A stretch of 64,000 nt of DNA, taken from positions 46,608-110,607 of the forward strand of contig JAXGGA010002996.1 in NCBI GenBank assembly GCA_038373865.1, read 5' to 3'. Position 1 is the first letter of the stretch. Each line of letters begins with the position of its first letter. The notes below the pieces were generated by a model. It had not been told where the DNA came from and ran no database searches. It was given only the letters and a program-made list of their open reading frames with translations. The translations under genes and the position numbers were made by a program. The DNA comes from Uloborus plumipes (lineage: Eukaryota > Arthropoda > Arachnida > Araneae > Uloboridae). Of this stretch, positions 21,879-32,899 are shown in pieces.

Positions 21879-23248
21879 GAGCAAGAATCTGAGAGAGTGT
21901 TACGCCTGTGATTCATGACCTCTCAGATTTTCTCCCAAAAATTACCAAATGTTTATTATCTTATTGAAAGACCAAATCCAGAATGTTTTGCTCTAAAGTT
22001 GAGTTGTTTAGTTTTTATGGACCCCTAAAGTTGAAGGTGCGGCATCAAAAATTAAGCGGATTTTCAAGACATGGAAATTGCTGTGAGCCAAAACTCTTAC
22101 CAGGAACTGTTTAACTCCAATTTTTTTTTATATATGGAATATAGAAGGTTGAAACTTTACAAAATGAATGTTAAATTTGTGATAAGTTGTTGCCGTAAGG
22201 TTAGTGAAGGCCCTCAAAACAAGGCATTTTTGACGTTTTTTAGCGTTTTTGAGGTCCAAAAATAGCTTGTACATTTCAGGTGGCACGGCAAAAGTAGTGT
22301 CGTTTGAAAGACCAGTGTAAGAACTTTAAAATAATGTATAAATAACCGAGGAAAGTTCAACGTGCTTTTAGTCGCGTAAGGCCGAAATATGAAAATGTCA
22401 TATTTTACCGATATTCAAACAGTCATAACTTCCTCTACCAACAACATATTGAAATATTTTTTTTTTGCCAATGTCATACTCTATTCTTTGTCTTAACAGA
22501 ACAGTTGAGTCCTTTGAGGCGAAATGTAAAAAAAATTTTTACAAAAAATGTATTTTTTCCTGTGCAATTTTTGTAAAAAAAATTTTCACATTTCGCCTCA
22601 AAGGACTCAACTGTTCTGTTAAGACAAAGAATAGAGTATGACATTGGCAAAAAAAAAAATATTTCAATATGTTGTTGGTAGAGGAAGTTATGACTGTTTG
22701 AATATCGGTAAAATATGACATTTTCATATTTCGGCCTTACGCGACTAAAAGCACGTTGAACTTTCCTCGGTTATTTATACATTATTTTAAAGTTCTTACA
22801 CTGGTCTTTCAAACGACACTACTTTTGCCGTGCCACCTGAAATGTACAAGCTATTTTTGGACCTCAAAAACGCTAAAAAAACGTCAAAAATGCCTTGTTT
22901 TGAGGGCCTTCACTAACCTTACGGCATCAACTTATCACAAATTTAACATTCATTTTGTAAAGTTTCAACCTTCTATATTCCATATATAAAAAAAATTGGA
23001 GTTAAACAGTTCCTGGTAAGAGTTTTGGCTCACAGCAATTTCCATGTCTTGAAAATCCGCTTAATTTTTGATGCCGCACCTTCAACTTTAGGGATCCATA
23101 AAAACTAAACAACTCAACTTTAGAGCAAAACATTCTGGATTTGGTCTTTCAATAAGATAATAAACATTTGGTAATTTTTGGGAGAAAATCTGAGAGGTCA
23201 TGAATCACCTCATAATGCTAGGCGTGACAGTTTCTCAGATTCTTGCTC
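21879..23248. mobile_element. 1.37-kb foldback (palindromic) element, TTAA target
   Basis: Two arms of about 680 bp are near-perfect reverse complements and meet around 22555-22562 with almost no loop. The termini are GAGCAAGAATCTGAGA, flanked by TTAA at 21875-21878 and 23249-23252. Differences between arms are few: a 13-base insertion near 23211 and scattered single bases. TTAA duplications are typical of piggyBac and Kolobok elements, but no transposase is present, so assignment is inference. Open frames at 22071-22265 and 22756-22989 are chance frames in the two arms. Confidence 0.92.
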
Positions 23249-23429
23249 TTAATGCTTACTGAGTGGGAAGCAATCACAAATTAATTTTTCCCTTCTTGAA
23301 TATAAAATATGCGAACAACCCTACTAGTATAAGAGGACTAGTATGGGTTAAATAAAACATAAAAGATGATCATGGTCACTCAGCACTTTTATTTATGAAC
23401 ACACAAATAATTTTCATAATAATAATTTG

Positions 23430-24140
23430 AAATAAGAGTGTTAAAACCTCGATTGTTAGCTATCTTCGGCAACGTTATATGGCAGACAGGTTTTCAAAAT
23501 TAAAGCTTCAAAAACGCAATTTTAGCTGATCTTCGATGATTTTAGGAAACAGTTTTCGGAAGCTCATCCACTTTTTGGAACTCCAAAAGCGCGAAGTCAG
23601 ATTGACTTCAATTGCGTAAGGGAGAGAGTGGGAATTTTTTTGAAATTGAAGTACTAAAAACGCAATTGCAAACTATCTTTGGTAACGTTGTGGGCTGACA
23701 GTTTTTCGAAATTAAAGCTCCAAAATTGCAATTTTAACTTGCATTCGATGGTGTTAGGAGGAGTTCTTGGAAGCTCTCTCTTGGACATTTTTCGGAAAAT
23801 TAAGCCCTAAAAACGAAACTTAAGACTTTTTTTAAAGACTCCATCGGAAAATTTTCGAACTCTTATAACTTTAAAAGGGGCAGTTTTATACCATCTGTTG
23901 TAATGTTAATGGGATTAGAGGTTCAGCGCTCCTCCACAGACATGTTTTGGCATTGAAATTCTAGAAACTTAATTCTAAATGAGTTTCGCTGATGCTATTA
24001 AAGAAGAGGTTATTAGAGAATGCATGGCTCCTCCACGATTTGCCCCCCCCCCCTTTTTTTTTTTTTTTTTGAAATTGAAACCTTAAAAACAGAATTTTAG
24101 GCGGACTTTAATGCTGAGGAGGACTACTTATATTTTCAAT
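23430..24140. repeat. Degenerate ~110-bp tandem repeat, block 1
   Basis: Successive units carry the phrase GAAATTGAAG-(C/T)-CTAAAAACGCAATTTTA followed by TCTTTGGTAACGTT and a G-rich tail (for example at about 23500, 23640, 23720, 23800, 23950). Units are diverged from each other. The same unit recurs at 25420-26260, 37490-38880 and 61640-62040. Confidence 0.7.
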
Positions 24141-24489
24141 TTTTATCCGCTCAGATAAAGAAGACGCGACCTTGAATTAGAGACATGAAATCGTGTTTAC
24201 AGCCAAGGTTTCGCAAAGTTACTTGATTTGCTCATTATTTATTATATTTTATAGCCTTTTTTCCATCGTTTGAGGGAGGAAAATGGATTAAAACAATTTA
24301 ATTTAAAGTTAAGAATGTATTTTACACCTAGTGTAAGATTAATTTGAAAAGATTACTTTGCGACATCCACTTGAATATTTATGTATGCAATACTGAATAG
24401 AAAATTGAGTAGAAAATTACTGGTAAACAATTTTTCACTTTTGTTTTTTGATATGCTCCTTTGCCTAAAAAGGTATACCTTAGTCCAAG

Positions 24490-24990
24490 CCTGTCATTTA
24501 GGAGTTCAGGGGGGTGCTATCCCTCCCTCCCTCGACTTAGAGAATTTAATTTATTTACATATAACAAGTGGAATTTTGAAACTAATCGCAAAACTTCAAT
24601 TATTTCTTGTCTAAACTATGAAATGATCAAAAAAGCAAGGGTGTTACACTCTTTTGCCACTTTCTGAATCTGTACACCATTTCTATTAAAGAATTTAATG
24701 CATTTTTTACGATTGATTATTTTACATTTAAATGTGTTTGTGCTTGTCAGTTTATCAAGAGATGATCAAAAATTATACCGTAGGTCGGTATCAGGAAGTC
24801 TTTTCTCTTCCTTCGCTCGACCTCTCTGTCGATTTATGTCAGAAATTTGTCGACCCAAAAGATTTATTTATCGTAACTTGCAAAGATGTGTGTATAACTT
24901 TTTGTTTGCGTACTTTTCTGGGATATTTTCATAGTCCCAGTTGCCCCTTAAACGGAGTCAGATAGCAGAATTTTATATATAGGGGGGAGG
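24490..24990 (+). repeat. hAT-like end plus shared module, copy 3
   Basis: Begins with CCTGTCATTTAGGAGTTCAG and a G-run, then (about 24590 on) aligns with the hAT interior module at 15808 and 17935 (TCTGTCGATTTATGTCAGAA, TTGCCCCTTAAACGGAGTCA). It is more diverged, and no inverted partner end or duplication was found. Confidence 0.5.
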
Positions 24991-25400
24991 GAGCGATTAC
25001 GACATGATTAACCAGCCACTGATTCTCTGAGAAACATACTCGAGAAAGAAGAAAACAGATAAATAGTTGAAACAGATTTAAAAGAGAATAAAATGGTGTT
25101 AAAATAAAAGGAAGTAAGGGGAAAAAACAGAAAAAAGTGACCGAAGGGCAGCTCTGCAAAATAAACAAATTAATAAAAAAAAAGTATTTTTACTAAAGCC
25201 ATAAACTTCTGTACCTCAAACCAATGAAAGCATTGGAAGGAAATGGAAAATTTCAGTTCAGAAAACCAAAATAGTCAACTGGAAAACCTTTTCCTATTTT
25301 CACCATTTTTATTTTAAATAAAAATATTTCAAAAATAGTAACTAAGAAAATGAGAGGAAGGGGGCATCCGAACCAAATCCCTCTCTTTTTTTCGGTAATA
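24991..25400. other. Non-coding spacer
   Basis: Purine-rich AT sequence; no gene or repeat recognised. Confidence 0.5.
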
Positions 25401-25419
25401 ACGCTAGCAAGGAATTGTA

Positions 25420-26280
25420 GTTTTAGAGCTTCAAGTTTTGAAAAGTTTTGAATTCTCTAAAACTGATCATCAAAGATCGTCTGGATTTTGGAACATGAAT
25501 TTCAAATAATTTCCGGAGGAGAAAAACAAACCCCATCATGGAAGATGGCCTACAGTTTTGTTTTTAAAATTTCAATTTCAAAAAATCAAAAAGAAGCATC
25601 GTTACCCCCTCACCAAAAAATAATGTTAAAAGATCTTCTTAAATTTCGTTTTTGAAACTTTAATCGCGAAATGCTGCTGGTGTAGTGTACATGAATACCG
25701 ACAAATAGACGATAGCCACATTTTTAAGACTTTTAACTTTCCTAAGGAAGGCATTTCAACATCACCAACGAAGGAACCGCATTTCTTAAAACTTCAATTT
25801 CAAAAAATGTTCGAGGAAAGACTTTCGAATGCCACTCTTCTGAACATTACGAAAGTCGTTTAAAATTGAGTTGTGAGATCTTCAATTTCGACGAAAAACA
25901 TCCATGTAGGGGAAAAATCCGAACCCCATCCGTTTCTCTAACATCATCAAAGATGCAATTAGGTTTTTAAGACATCAGTTTTCAAAAACTTCCGGTTGAG
26001 TGCGGTTCTTAAGATTATCTGAGACAGTTATAAATTTCGTTTTTGGAATTTCAGCATCAAAAAATTGCTAGTGAAAAGTTCCAACACCCCATTCCTTCAC
26101 CTCGTATCCTCAAAGAGGGTAAGAGGTCGGTGTTTTTCGGGCATCAATTTCGAAAATATTCAGCGGGAGAGCCCTCGGAATCACGTTCTTCCTAAAATTA
26201 ACCAAGGTCATCTTAAACTGCGCTTTTCGAAGTTTAATATAGAAACATTCGTAAACTTCAACACCTAACAATTGTTAAAA
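25420..26280. repeat. Degenerate ~110-bp tandem repeat, block 2
   Basis: Same unit as at 23430-24140, with diagnostic words CATCAAAGATGCAATTAGGT, TTTTAAAATTTCAATTTCAA and TTTCGTTTTTGAA. Units face the opposite way or are strongly diverged from block 1. Confidence 0.55.
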
Positions 26281-26299
26281 TGACCTGCAATCACGGTTT

Positions 26300-27750
26300 T
26301 ATGCCCTCAAATTCTGAAAAAAAAAAAAAAAAAATGATTGGATGAGGGCCGGCAAGTCTGCCATCTCCCTAACGTAACCAAAAGTTGTCTAAACTGTTTG
26401 GGATTACTTTTCTGAGAGTTTTCCGGGGGGGGGGGACCAGGACCCCCTATCAGTATGCGAATATTCCGATTTAAGCCTATGTTTATAATGGTTTTGATTC
26501 GTATCATAACGCTATTCCCTTGATTTATAAGCCTGATATAGTTAGTGATTTAGCATTTTAAGTAATGAGTGAAATTATCTGAATTATCGTTATTAGTGCA
26601 TTAATCACCTCATCTTCAGTAAGGTTGGAAGAGCCTCATAGTATTAACCATTTACTCTCTTACATAAATACAATTTGATTAATAAGTAAAAAAATCACAT
26701 AAAATTTAACAGAAGCAAGAAAGTTCCCAATCAAAGGAGCATTGGGTTGTTTCAAATAGGCTCCTTCAAAATATTTTTTCAATAAAATTTCATAGTTATT
26801 TATTTCCAGAGAATTTTACCCCCATTATTTTCAATTTTTAATGAGGCAGTTTTCCATATCGAAACAAACCAAAAAAGCTTTATACTATTATCACGGTAAA
26901 AAAATAGAAAGAAGGAAAGGGGGAGATGGGTTATTCATTAAAGGGGGGTAGGGGTGCTGTATGTCAGAAATTAGCCTCCCCCCCTTAATTTAAATACTGG
27001 GTGTACCACTGGTTTCTATGCACATAAAGAAGGCACAATCTTAACATCAGTGAGATGTAGTAGGCTTAGTCATAATATGTTCAGTCATGGCAATAGCATG
27101 CTTTGAAGCTTGTTAAGCTTTGTTTTCCTATTGTCTAAAGGCTGGTCCATATGTGCTTATGAAGTATTTTCCGTCTATAGATTTGAATACCTCAGTCGAC
27201 ATACATTAAGCTTTTAGAGATTTCTGATTTTTCTATTAGCTGTTCACTAAATTATGCTTTAGCTATTGGTCTCTTTCAGTCTTTTTTAACTCTGGAGAGG
27301 CCTCTGTTTTGGAGACCGTTTGTGTATAGACGTCTCATTACAGTGCTTAGGACTGTTAAGCCCCTGCTCTTTCATTTCATTTGATGTGGTCAGAAGCGAA
27401 ATAAATATTTCAAATAAAAACTTAATATTTTTTTTTTCTTTGCATGTAGAAAGAATTTACAAGAAAACCAATATTATAGAGCATACATTGAAAAATAATA
27501 TTGCACATGCATATTTTGGGGTTAAAGAACCTCACACACATGTTTGCAATATATTTTGCAAGCTTAACATTGGTTTGCTTATAAATATATTTCCAAGCTA
27601 AAGATGTTAATATAATACAGCATAAACTATGTTGTTACGCAGGGTCAAAAATAGATTAATTCTACTAGTAATTATTAGTTTGGTTTCAATTGAAAATGTA
27701 AACATACTTCCAGCATCTTGGAATCTTCCAGTAGGGATGGGAAGCTGGAA
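26300..27750. other. Non-coding spacer
   Basis: Contains an A-run (26316-26333), a G-run (26416-26426) inside a hAT-like phrase, and GGGGGGTAGGGGTGCTGTAT with a matching C-run at 26941-26985 (probably a decayed hAT end). No gene is recognised; a 93-codon frame at 27320-27601 has no known domain. Confidence 0.45.
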
Positions 27751-27752
27751 TG

Positions 27753-27817
27753 GAAAGCTGTGGCGGAAATCTAGAACTTGGGATCTTCCATAGTTCTAGA
27801 TTTCCGCCAAAGCTTTC
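27753..27817. repeat. 26-bp inverted repeat hairpin
   Basis: Arms 27753-27778 and 27792-27817 are reverse complements with one mismatch (key word GGCGGAAATCTAGAACT), separated by 13 bases. It may be the core of a small foldback repeat. No mature small RNA can be inferred from sequence alone. Confidence 0.75.
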
Positions 27818-27835
27818 TAAATGTGAGCACACCTA

Positions 27836-28087
27836 TACTGCCATGCTAAGCACAAAAGTCGCATCTACACTTTTTAAGAACATTGAGTTATCGCCACCAA
27901 GTGGCTCTTAGTGACGAATTTTACCTAAATACAAAATTATAGTGTCATTTGAGAACGTGAAATATTTCTTTAAAAAATCTGAAAAAGTTTCATCTGAATC
28001 AAATACATGGCGGCGCAAAACTTTAAAGCGTTATTTCTCAGTTTGAGCTCGACTGCAGATACCACTTTTGCGCTTAGCACGGCAGTA
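27836..28087. mobile_element. 250-bp MITE, copy 2
   Basis: TIRs read TACTGCCATGCTAAGCACAA and the inverse of TACTGCCGTGCTAAGCGCAA, flanked by TA on both sides (27834-27835 and 28088-28089). Close match to 4841-5090 along the whole length, which defines the family's ends. Confidence 0.92.
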
Positions 28088-28089
28088 TA

Positions 28090-28740
28090 CAAAATATATA
28101 GTCACATAAACTTTTGCTAAAGAAAATTGAGACAACACTAAAAGTAAAATACCTAAAATACTCTTTAATTTTGTAACTAAGCATTAAAATACATTTCATA
28201 CATTTTTGCATCAGCAAATTAAGGGGACATGCTCTTTATCACTGTCTTTTTCGCACATAATTTATTGTGATTATCCGTTTTGAAATTGTTGTAAACAAGA
28301 AAAGTAAAATATAAAAGACTACTAACAACAAAACTGAAAAAAATTTCAAATGAAAAACGTCTGGTCAAATTATGGTTTCAAGAACATGCATAAACTCACA
28401 ATGATGACTAGTTTATGAATTAATTACAGACAAAATGAAAATGAGAAATTTTAAAAGTCACATGGAAAATGTGTATTCAAATCATGATGAAAATGATTTG
28501 AATGAAGGTAAATAAAATTATACATCCCTTATCCTGTAAGAGAATTTTTATTGTAGAGATACAAGGAATTGCAAAAACACCTTTTTAAATACTAATAAGA
28601 GCAGTAAAAATAATTCTTATTTAAAAATCAAAATACTGAAAAAGACTTCATTGACTACATAATATTATTATGGCCCTGAGAGAATTAACATAACAAAAAT
28701 GTCTAATTGTTATCAAGCTATCAAAGTTTTTTTTTTTTTT
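28090..28740. other. Non-coding AT-rich spacer
   Basis: No gene recognised. It ends in a T-run (28727-28746) and TTTTAG, which could act as a splice acceptor for the frame that follows. Confidence 0.5.
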
Positions 28741-28777
28741 TTTTTTCTGTTTTAGGTGCACAATACGTAAGTAGTGG

Positions 28778-29032
28778 ATGAGGTGCAGTGCGCAAGAAGC
28801 CATGTTAACCAATCAGGAGAAGGCAGAGTGTGTCCTGTGGTACCATGAGACACAATCGCCAACCACAGTGCAGAGACAGTTCCAGACAACATTTGGAAGG
28901 AACCCACCTAATGTCAAGAGCATTAAAGACTGGTATGAGATGTTCAAGAACACAGGATTGGTTGCTGACCTTTCGAGGTCCAACTTCAAGGTACCAGTAA
29001 CTACCAGGGGTGCTTATGTGGAAGTTTACTAA
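28778..29032 (+). CDS. DUF4817-like helix-turn-helix fragment of a transposon
   Basis: The frame from an internal methionine reads LTNQEKAECVLWYHETQSPT, then TTVQRQFQTTFGRNPPNVKS and IKDWYEMFKNTGLVADLSR. This is the DUF4817-type DNA-binding domain: a helix-turn-helix with the xxVQRxFxxxFGxxPPxxxSIxxWxxxFxxTG signature, common in arthropod transposons. Nothing recognisable follows, and the stop comes soon after, so it is a 5' fragment or domesticated-looking stub. A pyrimidine run and AG lie just upstream (28727-28756). About 90 bp downstream, GGGAAAGACTTTTCGGACAC looks like a transposon end. A functional gene is possible but not supported. Confidence 0.55.
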   Translation: MRCSAQEAMLTNQEKAECVLWYHETQSPTTVQRQFQTTFGRNPPNVKSIKDWYEMFKNTGLVADLSRSNFKVPVTTRGAYVEVY

Positions 29033-29126
29033 TTTGTGAAAAAAACTTTGATAGTTTGATAACAATTCGACACCAGTTTCATATTTGTACCTTACTTCCA
29101 ACCTGAGTTATCAATTTATGTAATCA

Positions 29127-29152
29127 GGGAAAGACTTTTCGGACACCATGTG
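29127..29152. repeat. Probable transposon terminus
   Basis: GGGAAAGACTTTTCGGACAC followed by CATGTGTA. Read inversely it is a GGTGTCCGAAAAGTCTTTCC end, of the kind that bounds arthropod TIR elements. The left partner was not found. It fits the DUF4817-like frame as the element's right end. Confidence 0.4.
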
Positions 29153-30126
29153 TATGTGTGTATATATATATATTAGGGTGAGTCGAAAAAATCGATTTTT
29201 TTATTTCGAAATAGCATTACCTCTCAAAAGTTGTGGTTTAGTATCCAGACCTTGGGAAAAATAAGAAAAAAATTCTAAGTTGACGTCTTCGGTTCGCGCA
29301 TGAGGCTCAAAGTTGGAAAAAATATGTTAAAAATGGAAATTTTCAAAAAGAAAAAAGAAAAAAAAAAACTGTAACTTTTTATAATGCAAATACCATAAGC
29401 TGTAAATATTTTGTGCATTTTTAATCTAAAAAAATATTTTATAGCTTTCACATACGATCTTTAGTTTGCACATCAGCCTTAAATTGGGCTAAAATCGCCT
29501 ACAATGTCAAATTTCGAAAATATCGATTTTTTTTATTTCGAATTCGCACTACCTCTCAAAAGTTGTGGTTTAGTATGCACAACTTGGGAAAAATAAGAAA
29601 ACAATTCTAAGTTGACGTCTTCGGTTCGCGCATGAGGCTCAAAGTTGGAAAATATATGCTAAAAATGGAAATTTTCAAAAAATAATTTGAAAAAAGTAAT
29701 TTTTTTTCTATTGAAACTGCTTTAAATTGTTAGTAGATAACATAAGTTGAACCCAAAAAATTATATATAACTTTTAGAAGATACATTCTGTTTGTGCATA
29801 AGGCTCAAGATATGAAAAAAAATGTCAAAAACTGAACCAGAACGCACTATGTCGGAGCTGTGCCGGTATATTTTTGTTCTACAGCCGACTTTTCTAGACA
29901 TTACACATATTCTAGGAGACAGTTCAAAGTCCCTGCAGTCTGCACTCCCTTTGGTTGTCACTTAGTCAGCTAGACCCGCCAAACAAACAGCATCTTTAAT
30001 TAGCAACTGAAAGTGAATCAAAAAGTGCAGCGTGTTTAGCTTTGGGTGAGTTTTTTTTGTAACTTTATAGCATATTTTTATGCTCAAGTTTTGTTATACT
30101 GTTCTCCTTTCTCCGAATAATAAATA

Positions 30127-30381
30127 ATGGAACCCCGGAAAACTTCTAAACGTTTAATTATTTGTCCGTTTTTTGGTGTACCGAAAGGGTTAAGTCAAAA
30201 TGTTTTAACCACATGTGCAGATGTGTTGTTAGCTTGCTTTGAAGAAAAATCGCAATCTGTAAAAGGCGAACCTTTTTCAAGGATTTCAGATTGCAAAGCT
30301 CATAGAAGAAATTTACTGCAAAGCTTCTATACCAACGGTCAGTCATGTACGTATGGTAAAATTGATAAAGGATTACCATAA
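30127..30381 (+). pseudogene. Transposon protein N-terminus, left arm
   Basis: Starts MEPRKTSKRLIICPFFGVPK and continues through CADVLLACFEEKSQSVKGEP before frame damage. Past the arm boundary the centre still codes in a related frame: KLNFKTKLNHFVD, a stop, then AKSKLFDVASFKCAMNFSCS. The cysteine-rich CKC-CSC region resembles proteins I associate with an arthropod transposon family (memory only). The inferred role is a transposon-encoded protein; no catalytic residues are present in the surviving part. At least two stops make this copy dead. Confidence 0.6.
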
Positions 30382-30600
30382 TGCTACACTTTGAGAAAGT
30401 CATTTAGTCGTGATAAAGATAAATTGAACTTCAAGACAAAACTCAATCATTTTGTTGATTAAGCGAAGTCTAAACTTTTTGACGTTGCTTCTTTCAAGTG
30501 TGCAATGAATTTTTCGTGTTCTTGTGCTAAAAAGCCAATCTCTTGTAGATGTACACTATACATCTGTACATTGGTATAGAAGCTTTGCAGTAAATTTCTT

Positions 30601-30783
30601 CTATTTAAGCAGATATACAATCTGAAATCCTTGAAAAAGTTCGCCTTTTACAGATTGCGATTTTTCTTCAAAACAAGTTAACAACACATCTTTACATGTG
30701 GGTAAAACACTTTGACTTAACCCTTTCGGTGCACCAAAAAACGGACCAACAATTAAACGTTTAGAAGTTTTCCGGGGTTCCAT
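30601..30783 (-). pseudogene. Transposon protein N-terminus, right arm
   Basis: Inverse copy of the reading frame at 30127: it starts MEPRKTSKRLIVGPFFGAPK and continues CKDVLLTCFEEKSQSVKGEL. It differs from the left-arm copy at several residues (ICPFFGV versus VGPFFGA, ADVLLA versus KDVLLT), so the arms have diverged since the inversion. It has no continuation beyond the arm edge because the centre codes only on the plus strand. Confidence 0.6.
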
Positions 30784-31846
30784 TATTTATTACTCGGAGA
30801 ACGGAGAACAGTATAACAAAACTTGAGCATAAAAATATGCTATAAAGTTACAAAAAAAAACTCACCCAAAGCTAAACACGCTGTACTTTTTGATCCACTT
30901 TCAGTTGCTAATTAAAGATACTGTTTGTTTGGCGGGTCTAGCTGACTAAGTGACAACCAAAGGGAGTGCAAACTGCAGACTTCGAACTGTCTCCTAGAAT
31001 ATGTGTAATGTCTAGACAAGTCGGCTGTAGAATAAAAATATACCGGCACAGTGCCGACGTAGTGCGTTCTGGTTCAGTTTTTGACTTTTTTTTTTTCCTA
31101 CTTTTAGCCTTATGCACAAACAGAATGTACCTTCTAAAAGTTATATGTATATTTTTCGGTTCAAATTATGTTATCTACTAACAGTTTAAATCAGATTCGA
31201 TAGAAAACAATTACTTTTTTTTCCAAATTATTTTTTGAAAATTTCCATTTTTAGCATATATTTTCTAACTTTGAGCCTCATGCGCGAACCGAAGGAGTCA
31301 ACTTAAGACTTTTTTTATTATTTTCCCAAATTTTGGATACCAAACCACAATTTTTGAGAGGTAATGCGATTTCGAAATTTAAAAAATCGATATTTTCGAA
31401 ATTTGACATTGTAGGCGATTTTAGCCCAATTTAAGGCTGATGTGCAAACTAAAGATCGTATGTAAAAGCTATAAAATATTTTTTTAGATTAAAAATGCAC
31501 AAAATATTTACAGCTTATGGCAGTTGCATTATAAAAAGTTACATTTTTTTTTCCTTTTTTTCCTTTTGAAAATTTCCATTTTTAACATATTTTTTCCAAC
31601 TTTGAGCCTCATGCGCGAACCGAAGACGTCAACTTAGAATTTTTTTCTTATTTTTCCCAAGTTGTGGATACTAAACCACAACTTTTGAGAGGTAATGCTA
31701 TTTCGAAATAAAAAAATCGATTTTTTCGACTCACCCTAATATATATACTATACATAAATTAATAACTCTTTAACTTTAAGGTATAACATATAAATATGAC
31801 TTAACAAAAACAAAAAAACAAGAATAATGAAAATTTTGTGCAGATA

Positions 31847-32890
31847 CACTGCGCGACATTGAAATTGAAACACTTAGAAAGAATAATAAAACTCGGTCAG
31901 CTGAGATTGACAGCTGCAAACAATCAGTGATCTTTAATTTGAAATGATACTCATAATACATAGCAAAAATAGTGTCAATTCAGTAGGTAGTCAGGCCAGC
32001 GTGGATGGCGACGCATGAACATGTTTAGGTACAGAGTCAATGAGAGTACGGATAGTGTAATGAGGAATGTCTCTCCATTTGGAACAATTTTTCTACTGAA
32101 CACAGCGGTGGCGGGATCTGTGAATGGTGTTCGACCACACCTCAAATGTGTCTCATTGGTGAAAGTTTAGGAGAGACCTAAGGATAGGGAAACATTCGTA
32201 CATCTTGCAGAAAACGTTGGCTAATAGGAACAGAGTGCAGTCGGACATTATCTTTCTGGCAAAGTGCATTTTGGCACTCCCTGAATGTAGGGGAGTGTCA
32301 TTGAACACAGCAAATCATTCATGTATTATTGTGACGGCACAAAAAGCCTTAAATGCAAGCTAGAGATGAGCGAGAATTATACGCAGTTGCATTATAAGCC
32401 ATGATGACTCATTGTCCCAAGGTGGGGAGTTCCCGAATTTCTGAAAGGTTTGACCTGCCTTCAAGCTCATTCCACACTAATATGTGATCACTGCCATTGG
32501 AGAAGCGGAAGCAAGATTCATCTGAGAACATGAGCCTCCACCATTCTGTTGTCCACAGCTCCTGAGTCCAGTACCATTGAAAATGCTGGCATCTATGCCC
32601 TGTGGTCAATGGCAGACTTCTTAGCAGATGCCATGAGTGCAGACCAATAGTATTTAATCAATAGGAAATGGCTCTGGTAGATATAGGAGCATCAAAGGTG
32701 TCTTAAGCATGTTGTAAAATGAAGGTAGAGAAAGGGGTTTGGGATCTGCCAACTTTTGTGGGGGTAGTTTTGAAACACTCATGCTGATGCACCTATGACT
32801 GCACTGTGACCCCTCAAACGTGAAATATTTTCTTGTATCAACCATCTTCGCCACAGCTGGTGCAATATGGACCCATTATGTTGTGTGTCA
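31847..32890 (-). mobile_element. Tc1-like element fragment
   Basis: The 3' terminus (left here) starts CACTGCGCGACATTGAAATT next to TA. The minus strand carries a decayed Tc1-like transposase. No matching right terminus is present; the copy seems cut near 32890 where LINE-derived sequence begins. Confidence 0.75.
31960..32870 (-). pseudogene. Tc1-like transposase, degenerate
   Basis: On the minus strand the N-terminal region reads MAKMVDTRKYFTFEGSQCS and so on (32654-32854). Further on is HFQWYWTQELWTTEWWRLMF followed by SDESCFRFSNGSDHILVW (about 32450-32600). The SDES block is the first catalytic aspartate region of Tc1 transposases. Further along, QDNVRLHSVPISQRFLQD (about 32200-32260) is the second aspartate block. 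Stops and frameshifts separate the pieces, and the third catalytic block is not clear (expected near VSPKLSPM). The enzyme is dead. Confidence 0.8.
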
Positions 32891-32899
32891 GTTGAGATT

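Larger units (their letters stand above)
29176..31736. mobile_element. 2.56-kb foldback element with 1.16-kb inverted arms
   Basis: The left arm (29176-30339) and right arm (30573-31736) have equal length and are inverse copies, separated by a unique 233-bp centre. The termini begin GGGTGAGTCGAAAAAATCGA and are flanked by TA. Each arm holds two direct copies of a roughly 330-bp subterminal unit containing ACCTCTCAAAAGTTGTGGTT and GACGTCTTCGGTTCGCGCAT (29186 and 29518 on the left, and their inverses on the right). Each arm also holds the same protein start, MEPRKTSKRLI, reading inward. The right arm is therefore an inverted copy of the left end and not the original right end of the transposon. 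Confidence 0.93.

Noticed and set aside
22071..22989. Paired open frames in both palindrome arms
   Set aside because: No recognisable domain; frames of this size occur by chance, and the pairing follows from the inverted DNA.
24698..24965. Two overlapping plus frames of about 77 codons
   Set aside because: They fall in the shared hAT interior module, whose other copies (15808, 17935) do not preserve these frames.
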